Below, piece by piece: positions 36,133 to 45,623 of a stretch of 64,000 nt of DNA. A model generated the notes under the pieces. That model ran no database searches. It was given only the letters and a program-made list of their open reading frames with translations, and was not told the DNA's origin. The position numbers and the translations under genes are program-made. Origin of the DNA: Lacihabitans sp. CCS-44 (GTDB taxonomy: Bacteria > Bacteroidota > Bacteroidia > Cytophagales > Spirosomataceae); assembly GCF_024343735.1 (NCBI RefSeq), contig NZ_RJUE01000066.1, forward strand, positions 186,001 to 250,000. Direction: 5' to 3'. Every line of letters begins with the position of its first letter. Position 1 is the stretch's first letter.

Positions 36133-37023
36133 TCAGGCAGGAGTCATAATGCCATCATGAGATATATTTTTCTTGATGTTTACTAATATTTCATGTAAAG
36201 TTTCAGCGGCTAAACCATGCAAAACCAATCGATAAGCCGCACTGAAAGTAGTGCTTGGGATCATGGGGTGTTTGTTGTTTACAAGGCCCAGATGCCCCGG
36301 AGTTCCTAATATTTGAGAAACATAAATAGAAATGGTCTCGTCGAGTTGTAATGAATTCGAGGCTCGCACAAAGTCGTTGGCCGTTAAGAATAGCTGATAG
36401 AATGGTGTGAAAAGTTCAATAGCCGAGCGGAGGTCAAGGATATTCGTCCAGGAGTTAGGGAAATCTATATGATTGAAGCCATCCACAGTTATCATGTCTG
36501 TATTTAGCGTCTCTTTTTCCTTTATTACAATATTTTTTTCTCTTAGCTGGCTATTAAGTTTTATAATAAAGTTATACAGATTGAGGTCGTGTAATAGGAA
36601 TAAGTCGCCTTTGACATCCTCAAAATCATAAGGTTTGAGAGGGCTTAAAGTAATATCGACATCTTGAATATTTCCAGCTATAAATTGTAGAATTTCACTG
36701 CCGACATGAAAATGTCTAAATATCAACAGGTTGGCGTCGGGGCTGACAAAACGCTTAAGACCCCAAGATAATATCCGATGAAGTACCTTTGACGAATTGA
36801 ACAAATTGGGCAAGAAAAACTTTAGAATATGGATAAAAAACATGGCTACCTTGGATATAAACCAAATAAATGGCAATAAATAACGTGCCGACTTAGAGTC
36901 ATTGTCACGCATGAGTGCTTGCTTGGTTTTTTCATACATAGGTATGCTACTGTCTAAATATAAAGCCAACCATGGGTTAGGGTCTCTAGAGTCATGCTTT
37001 GATATGTCTAAGTTATTTTGCAT
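36133..37023 (-). CDS. Hypothetical protein, partner of the KAS III-diiron oxidase gene
   Basis: I do not recognise this 296-residue protein. It is mostly helical with one hydrophobic stretch (LLPFIWFISKVAMFFIHILKFFLPNLF, about 49-75) that may be a membrane anchor or hairpin, and a soluble remainder with His-containing motifs (IFRHFHVGSE, FLLHDLNLYNF). It starts 8 bases after the stop of the fused ketoacyl synthase gene and is surely co-transcribed. The pairing suggests a membrane-associated step in the same lipid or specialised-metabolite pathway. No fold or catalytic motif can be named. Confidence 0.6.
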   Translation of the reverse strand: MQNNLDISKHDSRDPNPWLALYLDSSIPMYEKTKQALMRDNDSKSARYLLPFIWFISKVAMFFIHILKFFLPNLFNSSKVLHRILSWGLKRFVSPDANLLIFRHFHVGSEILQFIAGNIQDVDITLSPLKPYDFEDVKGDLFLLHDLNLYNFIIKLNSQLREKNIVIKEKETLNTDMITVDGFNHIDFPNSWTNILDLRSAIELFTPFYQLFLTANDFVRASNSLQLDETISIYVSQILGTPGHLGLVNNKHPMIPSTTFSAAYRLVLHGLAAETLHEILVNIKKNISHDGIMTPA

Positions 37024-37031
37024 AATATGTT

Positions 37032-38882
37032 TTAATAATTGCCTAATTCTTCTAATTGTAATTTATATAAAAAAGCAGTTGTTTTTGCTGTTTTCACTAT
37101 TTTTTTTGCTACTTCCATATCCATAGCCGGGTGATTTAGTGCCTGCTCGAGGTTATGGAAATGGTTTTCGTCGGCCATGCCATGATACGTAAAAAAAGAC
37201 ACTTGATCTTCTTTTAAATGTAATTGGTCTTGTATAAGATTGCCCCAAAATGCCGCTAAACGCTTGCCTATGCCTTCAATGATAAACATGGCTCCAAGTA
37301 GATCAATCGGATTGTTTTTGCTGGCTTGTTGAAACATGAATGAACTCAATGCCAAGCTACCAATGTTTTTTTCTTGTGTCTGTATTTTTTCTAAGGACTC
37401 TCCTAATGCCACAAAGTTTCGTTCAAGCATTTGGTAATCTTTATGCTCAGCAGCGGTGTGTCTAATAAAAGCTGACCTGAGTTCAAACAAATCTATATCT
37501 ATGTTTGAGGCAGCTCTAGAAATCCACTGGGAACCATCAATTACTTGTTGTCTTAAATCATGCAAAAGCAACTTATAGTCATTAATATGAAGTGTACCAG
37601 CATGTATTTTTTCTACAATGGGTACTTTAAGAAGTTTACATTCAAAGTCAATCCAAATTTGGGTCAGTTGACGAACAAGCCACTCCGAAGTAGGATTTTG
37701 GTTAACTACCAATTCGGGAGCTTCGATTTTACGAAGTTCATATTTTGGTTTTTCAACATTATCATTCCCAACAACCGTCAGTTTAATAAATGAAGTTATG
37801 AAACGTCCACTCTCTGGCACCATACACAATATAGTTTGCCCATTTTTGAGTTTTCCAGAATACATAAGTTCCTCAAGCATAATAAATATAGATGCTGCAC
37901 CAGTATTGCCTTTGTAATGAAGATTGGTGAACCATTTTTGCTCGGGTATATTTGCACCGCCTTTTAGCAACAGTTCTTTAATAGGCTCTTTGAAAAACTC
38001 AGACGAATAATGACAACAAAACCAGTCTATTTCAGAGGTTTGAATCATTTTTTTGTCGATTAACTCAAAAAAATGGCTGACGCCTTTCTTAACTAGGTTG
38101 TCTAAAATCCGAATGTCTTGTTTAAGATTTAATGCTCCAGCTTTAGAGGCCGATTCATAGTCAGGGTAATCGAGCCATGTTTTTTCTGTCTCGTTTTTGT
38201 TGTCTATTTTGCCAGTGTACATACAAACAGGAAACTCCGCGGCGTTTGATTGTAAATCCACCCATTCTACTTTTAGTGATATACTATCCGTGTTTTTTTT
38301 GTTTTGGAGTACCATAGCACCTGCACCATCAGAGAGCATCCATCGTAAAAATTCAGTATCAAACGGCAACGATGTAAGGTTTTGTGCTTCAAAGCGGCTT
38401 GCTTTAAATAAGCGACTCGAAAACTCGCTCCCTACAACTATAGCATTGGTTTTGTCATTGCTTTTTATTTGTAAAAACGCATTTTTAAGTGCCATCACTC
38501 CGCTGGCACAAACGCTTTGAAAGCTGGCAATTTCGCATTTGGGGTAATTTAAAGCCGCATGAATCATACTTGCAAAACCCGGAACAGGCAAATCTGCTTG
38601 CGTAGTACCGCTGGCTATCATTTCTACTTCTTGTGCACGCAAATTGCTTTTTTTTATTGCCTCTTTTATGGCATTTGTGGCCATTTCGGTATTGGAGTGG
38701 GTACTTTCTTGGTTTCTGTCTAAGGCAAAATACCTCTGTTTTATTCCATTCTGTTTTAGAATCCGCTCCTTAATTTTTGACGATTTCGTATCGATTCTGC
38801 CCAAATAATCTTCAATTTCGGAATTTTCAATAGGCTTATTGGGCAAAAAAACACCCATACTGGTTATAAAAACGTCATTCAT
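37032..38882 (-). CDS. 3-oxoacyl-ACP synthase III fused to a haem-oxygenase-like diiron oxidase domain
   Basis: The 616-residue protein joins two enzymes. Residues 1-370 form a ketoacyl-ACP synthase III-type thiolase fold with the full Cys-His-Asn triad: Cys125 (SVCASG), His291 (CCHYSS) and Asn326 (KGNTGAAS). Residues about 395-616 are all-helical with the metal-ligand pattern of haem-oxygenase-like diiron oxidases: Glu479/His480 (TAAEHKDYQML), Glu536 (FIIEGIGKR) and H-x3-D-x2-H (His567, Asp571, His574). KAS III enzymes condense an acyl-CoA with malonyl-ACP; HDO enzymes oxidise, desaturate or cleave acyl or amine substrates. The fusion suggests that the new chain is oxidised in place. Activity and product are inference. 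Confidence 0.85.
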   Translation of the reverse strand: MNDVFITSMGVFLPNKPIENSEIEDYLGRIDTKSSKIKERILKQNGIKQRYFALDRNQESTHSNTEMATNAIKEAIKKSNLRAQEVEMIASGTTQADLPVPGFASMIHAALNYPKCEIASFQSVCASGVMALKNAFLQIKSNDKTNAIVVGSEFSSRLFKASRFEAQNLTSLPFDTEFLRWMLSDGAGAMVLQNKKNTDSISLKVEWVDLQSNAAEFPVCMYTGKIDNKNETEKTWLDYPDYESASKAGALNLKQDIRILDNLVKKGVSHFFELIDKKMIQTSEIDWFCCHYSSEFFKEPIKELLLKGGANIPEQKWFTNLHYKGNTGAASIFIMLEELMYSGKLKNGQTILCMVPESGRFITSFIKLTVVGNDNVEKPKYELRKIEAPELVVNQNPTSEWLVRQLTQIWIDFECKLLKVPIVEKIHAGTLHINDYKLLLHDLRQQVIDGSQWISRAASNIDIDLFELRSAFIRHTAAEHKDYQMLERNFVALGESLEKIQTQEKNIGSLALSSFMFQQASKNNPIDLLGAMFIIEGIGKRLAAFWGNLIQDQLHLKEDQVSFFTYHGMADENHFHNLEQALNHPAMDMEVAKKIVKTAKTTAFLYKLQLEELGNY

Positions 38883-39334
38883 GGTTTTAAAAATTCGTTA
38901 ATTGTTAAAAGTCTCGTAGAATCTTTTTGTAGAGAATTGCATATGTTGGAAATGGAGAATAACCTTTGAAATTGAGCCACATACATCTGGTTTTCAAAAG
39001 ATTTCAATGTATAATTCTAGCTCATTTTTTTTCGAAAAATTTAAATTTCCTACAAATGTACTTCGAAAGTTAACTCATTGAATAAAAAACATTTTCTGCT
39101 GTATAAGGGAGAGTAATTTGGCGTTTTACACAAACTTACCCTAGTAATATTAGAAAAACTTGTATTGAAAAAGTGAATTTGGGAATTGCTTTTCAATAAA
39201 TCCACTAGGTAGTTTCAATGCTTCCAAATTATTGGAACCAATAATTATTCCTCCCTATAATTAGTGATACCGCCGAATAATAATCTTTCGGAGATTTGTA
39301 ACGTAAACAAATTCAAACTTTTGCCGACAATATC
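38883..39334. other. 452-base intergenic region between divergent genes
   Basis: No gene is seen. It separates the minus-strand KAS III-HDO gene from the plus-strand LytTR regulator and must contain both promoters. A partial palindrome (GGAACCAATAATTATTCC, at about 39234-39251) is the only notable structure; it could be a regulator site but this is weak. Confidence 0.4.
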
Positions 39335-39646
39335 ATGGAAACACAAATACCTATAGGTGGCAGAAAAACTGTAAATCCTCAAGAGTTAATTAGTCTTAAA
39401 GGTGAGATTAATTACACTACTGTGAGTTTTCAAAACGGCAGACGAAAGGAAACCGTAGCCACCACACTCAAAAGAATCCAAGAACAACTGCAGCCTTTCC
39501 CAAACTTCTACAGAGTTACTAAATCCACCATCATAAACCTTGATTGCATAGAACGCATTAAAAACAACCAAATTTATTTGATAAATGGTGAAGTTATAGT
39601 GCCTTCACGCAGGAGAGCAAAGGATTTTTTTAATCTAATTAACTAA
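39335..39646 (+). CDS. Stand-alone LytTR DNA-binding protein
   Basis: The 103-residue protein is almost only a LytTR domain: ELISLKGEINYTTVSFQNGR, the RIQEQLQPFPNFYRVTKSTIINLDCIERI core and the C-terminal VIVPSRRRAKDFFNLIN. It has no receiver, sensor or membrane segment. It must therefore be controlled by its own level or by another protein. It starts at ATG and ends 4 bases before a secreted fibre-like protein gene, suggesting that it regulates this small unit or is co-expressed with it. Confidence 0.85.
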   Translation: METQIPIGGRKTVNPQELISLKGEINYTTVSFQNGRRKETVATTLKRIQEQLQPFPNFYRVTKSTIINLDCIERIKNNQIYLINGEVIVPSRRRAKDFFNLIN

Positions 39647-39650
39647 AAAA

Positions 39651-40694
39651 ATGAAGCTTAAGCAACTGTTATTTCTTACATTATTTTTAGCTGCTATTCA
39701 GCAAATGAAAGCCCAAGTAATAATCAATGGAACTACTTTTCCTATTCTGGGAGCTGGTACGAGCAGTCCGTTTGATACAGGAATAAACTACTATGGATTC
39801 GATGCTGCGGTCGGTCTATTTGGAGGTGATGTTTACCTTTTTAGAAGGGATAACTATTGGTACATGGCTCAAAGGGGAATAGGTGTTATGGAGTCCGTAA
39901 ATGTTTATTTGAGCCTTAGAACGGTTTTGCCCTATCCCACCAATTTTCCGCCAGATTGTGCACAATGGCAAAGCTATGGAACAAGTCCCGGAGTTTTATG
40001 GTCAGGTTATCCAACCTCATCTCCAACGGCTCCGGCAGGGTCTGTTCAAAACTTAAGCATCACTGGATCCACAGTTAGTGCTGGGCCTGGTACATCCACT
40101 GCCACCTTCCCAGAATATATTGATTTGTCGACTAAGTCAACCAATGATATTCTTTCATTTAGCAATAACCCAGGTCGCCTATTATACAATATGTGTGATA
40201 ACGCCATTCAATACAATGATGGCTTGGCTTGGAAATCCGTTTGGCCAAACAAGTTGAATTATCCAATAAATCTAAATCAGGCACTTGAGTTTGGCAATAC
40301 AAATACCCAAATAGTAGGTAGGAATCCAATGAGTTTGTTTAACCAAATCGCCTTCAAAACCGACAATAAGGATAGGCTAGTTTTAGAGAAAGACAATACA
40401 AGTAATTTCTCTACCATTAACCTAAAAAGTTCTTTTAGTGTACCTTATGTGTTAAAAACTACGAATTATACCATTTCGGAAGATGATCACATTGTGGTTT
40501 TTCAAGGTACAACTGCACAGACTTTTACCCTTCCTGCACCCAGTTCTACTAGGGGCAGGTTACTGATTATTGTAAACACTACCTCGCTAAATCTAAATCT
40601 TTCGCACAATGTGATAGGGTTGGGAACGGTGTTGTCACCCGGTCAGAGGGCAAGTATTTTGTCAATAAACACAGATTGGCTAAAGGTAAACTAG
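39651..40694 (+). CDS. Secreted protein with a fibre-like C-terminal beta region
   Basis: The 347-residue protein has a signal peptide ending at MKAQ. The N-terminal part (about 22-180) is Ser/Thr/Pro/Tyr-rich without a known family. The C-terminal ~90 residues (LKTTNYTISEDDHIVVFQGTTAQTFTLPAPSSTRGRLLIIVN...LSPGQRASILSINTDWLKV) follow a pattern common in phage tail-fibre-like and Bacteroidota surface proteins, where a repeated beta structure trimerises or caps a fibre. That reading is tentative. It is co-transcribed with the LytTR regulator. Confidence 0.6.
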   Translation: MKLKQLLFLTLFLAAIQQMKAQVIINGTTFPILGAGTSSPFDTGINYYGFDAAVGLFGGDVYLFRRDNYWYMAQRGIGVMESVNVYLSLRTVLPYPTNFPPDCAQWQSYGTSPGVLWSGYPTSSPTAPAGSVQNLSITGSTVSAGPGTSTATFPEYIDLSTKSTNDILSFSNNPGRLLYNMCDNAIQYNDGLAWKSVWPNKLNYPINLNQALEFGNTNTQIVGRNPMSLFNQIAFKTDNKDRLVLEKDNTSNFSTINLKSSFSVPYVLKTTNYTISEDDHIVVFQGTTAQTFTLPAPSSTRGRLLIIVNTTSLNLNLSHNVIGLGTVLSPGQRASILSINTDWLKVN

Positions 40695-40908
40695 CGTATT
40701 TGAATATATTTGATTATTGAAATGTACTCACAATTAAGAATGTATAAATTGAACTTACAGATAGTTTAGTGAGGCAATTTTGGCAGTACATTTAATATTC
40801 TTGCAAAAAAGATATGTTTTGATAATTGATACTGATTTTTATCATAGTACTATAGTAAAAAAAAGCATAAATTGAGTCAGATTTTACATGTAATAAAATT
40901 CTAAATAA

Positions 40909-43611
40909 ATGAAATCGATTAAACTCTTAGCCGTACTCTTTCTGCTTTCGAGTAGGTTTTTAGAGGCTCAAATGCCCTTTAATTATGGCAGCGGAGGGTG
41001 GAAATATTACATCAATAATGCTTCTCCACAGTCTCCGCCAAATTTTGGCATATATGACTGGAAATCTCCATCCTACAATACCACTGTTGACCCAGCTTGG
41101 CAAGTTTCGGCAAATGCACCTTTAGGCTATAATTATTCTACTTTAGGAACGGTAATAATTCCAGGTACCATCCCAGCCAACAAGCCATTGGTGAGTTATT
41201 ATAGGCAGACAATTGTGGTGCCTTCTCTTTCGAGCTACACATCTTTGACTCTTAATTCAGTAAGAGATGATGGTATTGTTATTTATCTCAACGGAGTCGA
41301 GGTTTTTAGGGATAATATGCCTAGCGTATCATCTGTTCCAATACCATTGGCTACCACAGCAGCCTCGAACTGCGTTGGTTTGGTAGGCGGTTCATGTGCT
41401 ATTACTGACGTAAATGCACCATCAGTCACCATTTCGGGCTCTACCCTCAGTAGTATTCTTGTTTTGCACCCAACCTTGAATAACTTGACAATTTCCGCAG
41501 AAATTCATCAATTTCCAAGTGTCGCTGGTTCTCCATTATTGACAAGCTCATCTGATTCCTTCTTCGATTTGAACATAACGGGTGTATTAGGTTCAGTTGC
41601 TCCCACCATCACCCGTGGGCCGTATTTGCAGTTAGCAAATGACGGAACTACAGCCAATAGTAGGCCATCTGAAACCACCAAGCAAATAAGATGGACTACA
41701 AACGTAGCTTCTGTGGGTGTTGTTAAGGTATGGAAATCAACCGATTTGGCAACTACGGCCTCTGTCTGGACAGGGGCTTCCAGCACTGACCATATAATTA
41801 ATATTACTGGACTCAGCCCAAATGTAAAATACTTTTATGAAATAGGTGTAAACAACCCATCTTTTACGAGTTTAGAGGTTGGTCCCAATAATTATTTCTT
41901 AACCGGGCCAATTACAACCGCTGAGGTTACAGCCAAGAAAACGAGAATATGGGTGACAGGCGATGCTGGCTACAGCCAAAATGGTGACGTTGACTACTCA
42001 GGCTTGCCTTTTGCACCGTCATCCGCAAATTATAACGAGGTACAGGATTCAGTACTGACGGGATTCAATACTTGGATGACAGAAAATGGTAATCCCCAAT
42101 TAGATTTTTGGATGTTACTCGGAGATAATGCCTATCTCAATGGAACGAGTACCGAGTATCAAAATTACTTTTTCAACCCTTTTCAGTCCTCAAAAATGAT
42201 GAAACAAGCCACCATCTTTTCTTGTCCCGGAAATCACGACTATTACGAATCAAGGGGAAGTGGTTTGAAGAATTCTATTCGAAATGGCATTCCTTACAGC
42301 TATACCAATATCTATCCAAGCACAAGTTCAACCATAGATATTGTTGATGCAAACTCCAGAAATTATGCTTTTTTTGAAACTTTTCAAAACCTAGAAAAAG
42401 GGCAATCGGGTGGAGTTCCGTCAAATGCAAAAGGGTATTATTCGTTCAATTATGGGAATATCCATTTTGTTAGCTTAGATAGCTACGGCTCCGAGACCAA
42501 TGTCAAACTTAGCGAAACATTAGCAAGTGCTCAAAAGACATGGCTCATGGCTGATTTAACAGCAAATGATGCCAATTCATTAATCAAATGGACAGTCATT
42601 ATATTTCATCACCCACCTTACACCAAAGGATCTTATGATTCTGACACAAGAAGGGAATTGCTTGATTTAGCCAACAATCTGGTACCTGTTTTTGAAGCTC
42701 ATAAGGTAGACTTGGTTCTCAATGGCCACAGTCATGTATATGAGCGTTCAAGACAATTAAAAAATCTGTTTGGCTCACCTGCATACCTGCCACATGCCAA
42801 CTTTAATTCTTCAGTACATAATATAAATTCCTCTTCGGGAAAATTTGATGGTAGTTCTGACTCATGTCCTTATGTTTCTACCTCTTCCAACACGGCCTCA
42901 GTTAATGGAATAGTTTACGCTATTGTAGGTTCGTCTTCTACAGTTCAGTCGAGTTCTACAATTAGTAGCTTAGCTGGGCATAATGCAATGCCATACAAAG
43001 ACTACCTCACAGGGGGGACAATGATTTTAGAAATTGAGAACAACCGACTCGATGCCAAATTTATTAATGAGCTCGGTAATGTTGGAGACAATTTCACTAT
43101 CCTCAAAGACGTAAATACTGGCGTTCCAATAGTTAACAACATTCATCAAAACGAACTCCCTGCTGAGAGTCCAGCTCTACAAAAGATTCAAACACCGGCT
43201 TGGCCTGGAGTATCACAGTTTACGCTTACAAATCCTTCTGGTGTTACTTCTAGTCCTTTTGGTCCCGGAGTGGTAAATGTAACAACACCTGACATAGGTG
43301 CTTTGTATACTATCAAAGACCAGTTTGGGTGTCTAAGTCAAACCTATCGCTTCACTTTTAATGGCTCTTGCTGGGGAAATGTAACCGTAAACAATACATT
43401 TTATCCGACCGCAACTCCAGAGGTGGTCAGTTCGTCAGGCATTATCACTAGTACGAGTTTGATTAAAAACATGGCCAATGTTTCTTTTATATCCAAAGTG
43501 CATAATAACTTAGTAACCACCGGCACTGGCGTTCTATTTCAAGCAGAGCTAGGGGCAATTTTTAGCGACACCATAAATACAAGTATTTCATGCCCGCCGG
43601 GTGGCATGTAG
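40909..43611 (+). CDS. Secreted purple-acid-phosphatase-like metallophosphoesterase
   Basis: The 900-residue exported protein (signal peptide ending at LEAQ) is multi-domain. An N-terminal jelly-roll-like region (to about 215) comes first. A purple acid phosphatase N-terminal FN3 domain follows (TITRGPYLQLA ... GLSPNVKYFYEIGV, about 225-330). The calcineurin-like metallophosphoesterase core has all metal motifs: TGDAGY near 350, LLGDNAY near 404, GNHDYY near 440, FHHPPY near 566 and NGHSHVYE near 605. The C-terminal ~100 residues resemble the beta 'coathanger' segments of Bacteroidota secreted proteins and end SCPPGGM. It should hydrolyse phosphoesters outside the cytoplasm. The true substrate is unknown. 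Confidence 0.85.
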   Translation: MKSIKLLAVLFLLSSRFLEAQMPFNYGSGGWKYYINNASPQSPPNFGIYDWKSPSYNTTVDPAWQVSANAPLGYNYSTLGTVIIPGTIPANKPLVSYYRQTIVVPSLSSYTSLTLNSVRDDGIVIYLNGVEVFRDNMPSVSSVPIPLATTAASNCVGLVGGSCAITDVNAPSVTISGSTLSSILVLHPTLNNLTISAEIHQFPSVAGSPLLTSSSDSFFDLNITGVLGSVAPTITRGPYLQLANDGTTANSRPSETTKQIRWTTNVASVGVVKVWKSTDLATTASVWTGASSTDHIINITGLSPNVKYFYEIGVNNPSFTSLEVGPNNYFLTGPITTAEVTAKKTRIWVTGDAGYSQNGDVDYSGLPFAPSSANYNEVQDSVLTGFNTWMTENGNPQLDFWMLLGDNAYLNGTSTEYQNYFFNPFQSSKMMKQATIFSCPGNHDYYESRGSGLKNSIRNGIPYSYTNIYPSTSSTIDIVDANSRNYAFFETFQNLEKGQSGGVPSNAKGYYSFNYGNIHFVSLDSYGSETNVKLSETLASAQKTWLMADLTANDANSLIKWTVIIFHHPPYTKGSYDSDTRRELLDLANNLVPVFEAHKVDLVLNGHSHVYERSRQLKNLFGSPAYLPHANFNSSVHNINSSSGKFDGSSDSCPYVSTSSNTASVNGIVYAIVGSSSTVQSSSTISSLAGHNAMPYKDYLTGGTMILEIENNRLDAKFINELGNVGDNFTILKDVNTGVPIVNNIHQNELPAESPALQKIQTPAWPGVSQFTLTNPSGVTSSPFGPGVVNVTTPDIGALYTIKDQFGCLSQTYRFTFNGSCWGNVTVNNTFYPTATPEVVSSSGIITSTSLIKNMANVSFISKVHNNLVTTGTGVLFQAELGAIFSDTINTSISCPPGGM

Positions 43612-43813
43612 AATTGCATTTGTTTAATATTTTTGCTTTTTTTACTTATTCGTCAGAGGTATCTGTTCAAATCTGTTACCTTTTTCGAATTTGATACAAA
43701 GTTTATTGTTGTTGGAATATAAAATTATCCTCAAAAAACTGTCGAAAAGCATTGAAAATGCGGCTTTGATTGGTTAGAATTGCATCATAATAAATCAAAC
43801 CAATAGTTTTTAT

Positions 43814-44323
43814 ATGTACAAAATCAGCCGTATTTTCCTTTTTTTGCTTTCTACAATTTGCTTTTCTACTCAAGCTCAGTCTTTTACTAAAGGTACCAAA
43901 ACCGTAAATTTAGGCCTTGGATTAGGTTACAGAGGTGTGGGAGTTTTAGGCTCTGTTGAGGTAGCTTTGGTAGATGATGTCAGTGTGGGTTTAGTTGGCG
44001 GTGTTACGCGTAGAAACTACGGCTATTATGGCTCCAACTGGGGCGTAAACTACATAGTAATAGGAGGTAGAGGCTCCTACCACTTTAATAAAATCTTGAA
44101 AGAATTTGATGTCTCGGTGGACAAACTCGACCCTTACTTGGGCATTACTGCTGGTTTCAGAGGGGTTACTTATGATAACAACTACGCTGGATACAACGGT
44201 GTAAATGCTGGACTCATGTATGGCGGCTATTTAGGAGCTAGATATCAGTTCAAAGACAAACTGGGTTTTATGGTAGAGCTTGGTGCCCCTTTTTCATCAG
44301 GAGGAATAACTTTTAAGTTTTAA
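43814..44323 (+). CDS. Small outer-membrane beta-barrel protein
   Basis: The 169-residue protein has a signal peptide ending at STQAQ and eight or so amphipathic strands rich in Gly and Tyr (VNLGLGLGYRGVGVLGSVEVAL, YGGYLGARYQF). It ends in a strand closing with Phe (GGITFKF), the pattern recognised by the outer-membrane insertion machinery. It looks like an 8-stranded OmpA/OmpX-type barrel without a periplasmic domain. Function unknown; single-gene unit. Confidence 0.7.
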   Translation: MYKISRIFLFLLSTICFSTQAQSFTKGTKTVNLGLGLGYRGVGVLGSVEVALVDDVSVGLVGGVTRRNYGYYGSNWGVNYIVIGGRGSYHFNKILKEFDVSVDKLDPYLGITAGFRGVTYDNNYAGYNGVNAGLMYGGYLGARYQFKDKLGFMVELGAPFSSGGITFKF

Positions 44324-44526
44324 AACCAAGCTTTTGCAAATTGGAATATTTTTTATTTCAGAGCCTATATTTACCTCTAAATAAAAAACCTATAGCATTT
44401 TTTTAGCTAAAATTTATTCGAACCTTGAATTCTTATTATATTGTGAAAAAAATATGAATATTTAAAAATTCGTATATTATTAATCTTTAATATTGTAAAA
44501 CGTTAAACATCTAAATTTTTAAAATC

Positions 44527-44961
44527 ATGAAAAAAATCCTTTCCCTAATCACCATTTTGGCATTAAGCTTTACTGTGGCAACAGCAGCCGAGCCAATAAA
44601 TTTTGATGCAAAAAACATCGATTCAGAGTTTGAGCAACTTAATAAAATTGAAAAATTCGTTCAAAGTAACGAAGGCACTACACTTGATAATTTGAAGCAC
44701 CAAAATTCTGAGTTGTTAGCTAATATAAACATTGAAGCAGATACCGCTTCAGTGGTGGCATCATCTGACCTTCCTGCAGGAATTCCTGCGTTCTGGTGGG
44801 GATGTGTACTTACTATCCTTGGAGTAGTATTGGTTTATGTCTTGACTGACAAAGACAATGCTCAAACTAAAAAGGCCTTGTTAGGTTGTTTAGTATCTGG
44901 AGGTATTTATATCATCTGGTGGATAGTGGTAGCTTCGATAGGAACTGGAAGGTTCTTCTGA
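44527..44961 (+). CDS. FWWG-motif two-helix membrane protein, copy 1
   Basis: The 144-residue protein has a signal peptide (ending at TAAEP or nearby) and a soluble region with EFEQLNKIEKFVQSN. Two membrane helices are preceded by PAGIPAFWWG and joined by a VYVLTDKDNAQTKKALLGCL loop. The same architecture recurs in the next gene product, so the two are tandem paralogues. I know no function. Its own terminator follows, so it is a separate transcript from its paralogue. Confidence 0.7.
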   Translation: MKKILSLITILALSFTVATAAEPINFDAKNIDSEFEQLNKIEKFVQSNEGTTLDNLKHQNSELLANINIEADTASVVASSDLPAGIPAFWWGCVLTILGVVLVYVLTDKDNAQTKKALLGCLVSGGIYIIWWIVVASIGTGRFF

Positions 44962-44982
44962 TAAAAAACAATATACAAAAAG

Positions 44983-45006
44983 ACCCACCCAACGGTGGGT
45001 TTTTTT
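44983..45006 (+). terminator. Rho-independent terminator between the two FWWG paralogues
   Basis: ACCCACC and GGTGGGT form a perfect 7-base-pair GC-rich stem with a CAAC loop, followed by a T-run. Confidence 0.88.
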
Positions 45007-45122
45007 ATGTCCGACCGGTTCAGTTATTGAATTATTCACATCAACTTAATTGATTTTATTTGACGAAAAAGATTTTTTGCATGATTTTTGTACAGCTTTA
45101 AAAAAATTTATTTTCATCCATA

Positions 45123-45584
45123 ATGTATAATTTCATGAAAAGAATCCTCATTCTTTTAACAAGTATTTGTTTCTCACTGAATTCGTTTGCCTCGGAGCCT
45201 TTACAAAAAGAAGACTTTTCTGAGGAGTTCAAAAAACTCAATCAACTGGAAGCTATCGTAAATGCCAATCCATCCATTACAGTAGACAGTGTCATAAAAG
45301 AGCAACCTCAGCTCATGAAAGACTTGGGAATCGACAACAAGGCCAAGTCAAATATTGGTACTGACGATGATTCCATGCGTCCAGCTGGTTTTCCTGCATT
45401 TTGGTGGGGATTTTGTTTGGGAGTTTGGGGCATTCTTATCGTTTATTTAATCACTGACAACGACAAGGCCGCTATAAATAAGACCGTCAAAGGTTGCATA
45501 ACGGCATCGGCCATTTATGTAGGTGTAGTTGGTTTGTTTTATGTGGTGGCTATTATTGCCGCCGCCGCCACCTCGACTTATTGA
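45123..45584 (+). CDS. FWWG-motif two-helix membrane protein, copy 2
   Basis: The 153-residue paralogue of the upstream protein shares a leader peptide, the EFKKLNQLEAIVNAN segment, PAGFPAFWWGFCLGVWGILIVY and a TDNDKAAINKTVKGC loop, followed by a second helix. A start at 45135 (MKRILILL) gives a more standard leader than 45123. The conserved Cys in the loop between helices (ALLGC / TVKGC) may be functional. A terminator hairpin follows just before the LolA-like gene. Confidence 0.7.
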   Translation: MYNFMKRILILLTSICFSLNSFASEPLQKEDFSEEFKKLNQLEAIVNANPSITVDSVIKEQPQLMKDLGIDNKAKSNIGTDDDSMRPAGFPAFWWGFCLGVWGILIVYLITDNDKAAINKTVKGCITASAIYVGVVGLFYVVAIIAAAATSTY

Positions 45585-45623
45585 AGACTCAGTATAAAAT
45601 ATACCTCAATATTTTCACTAGAA

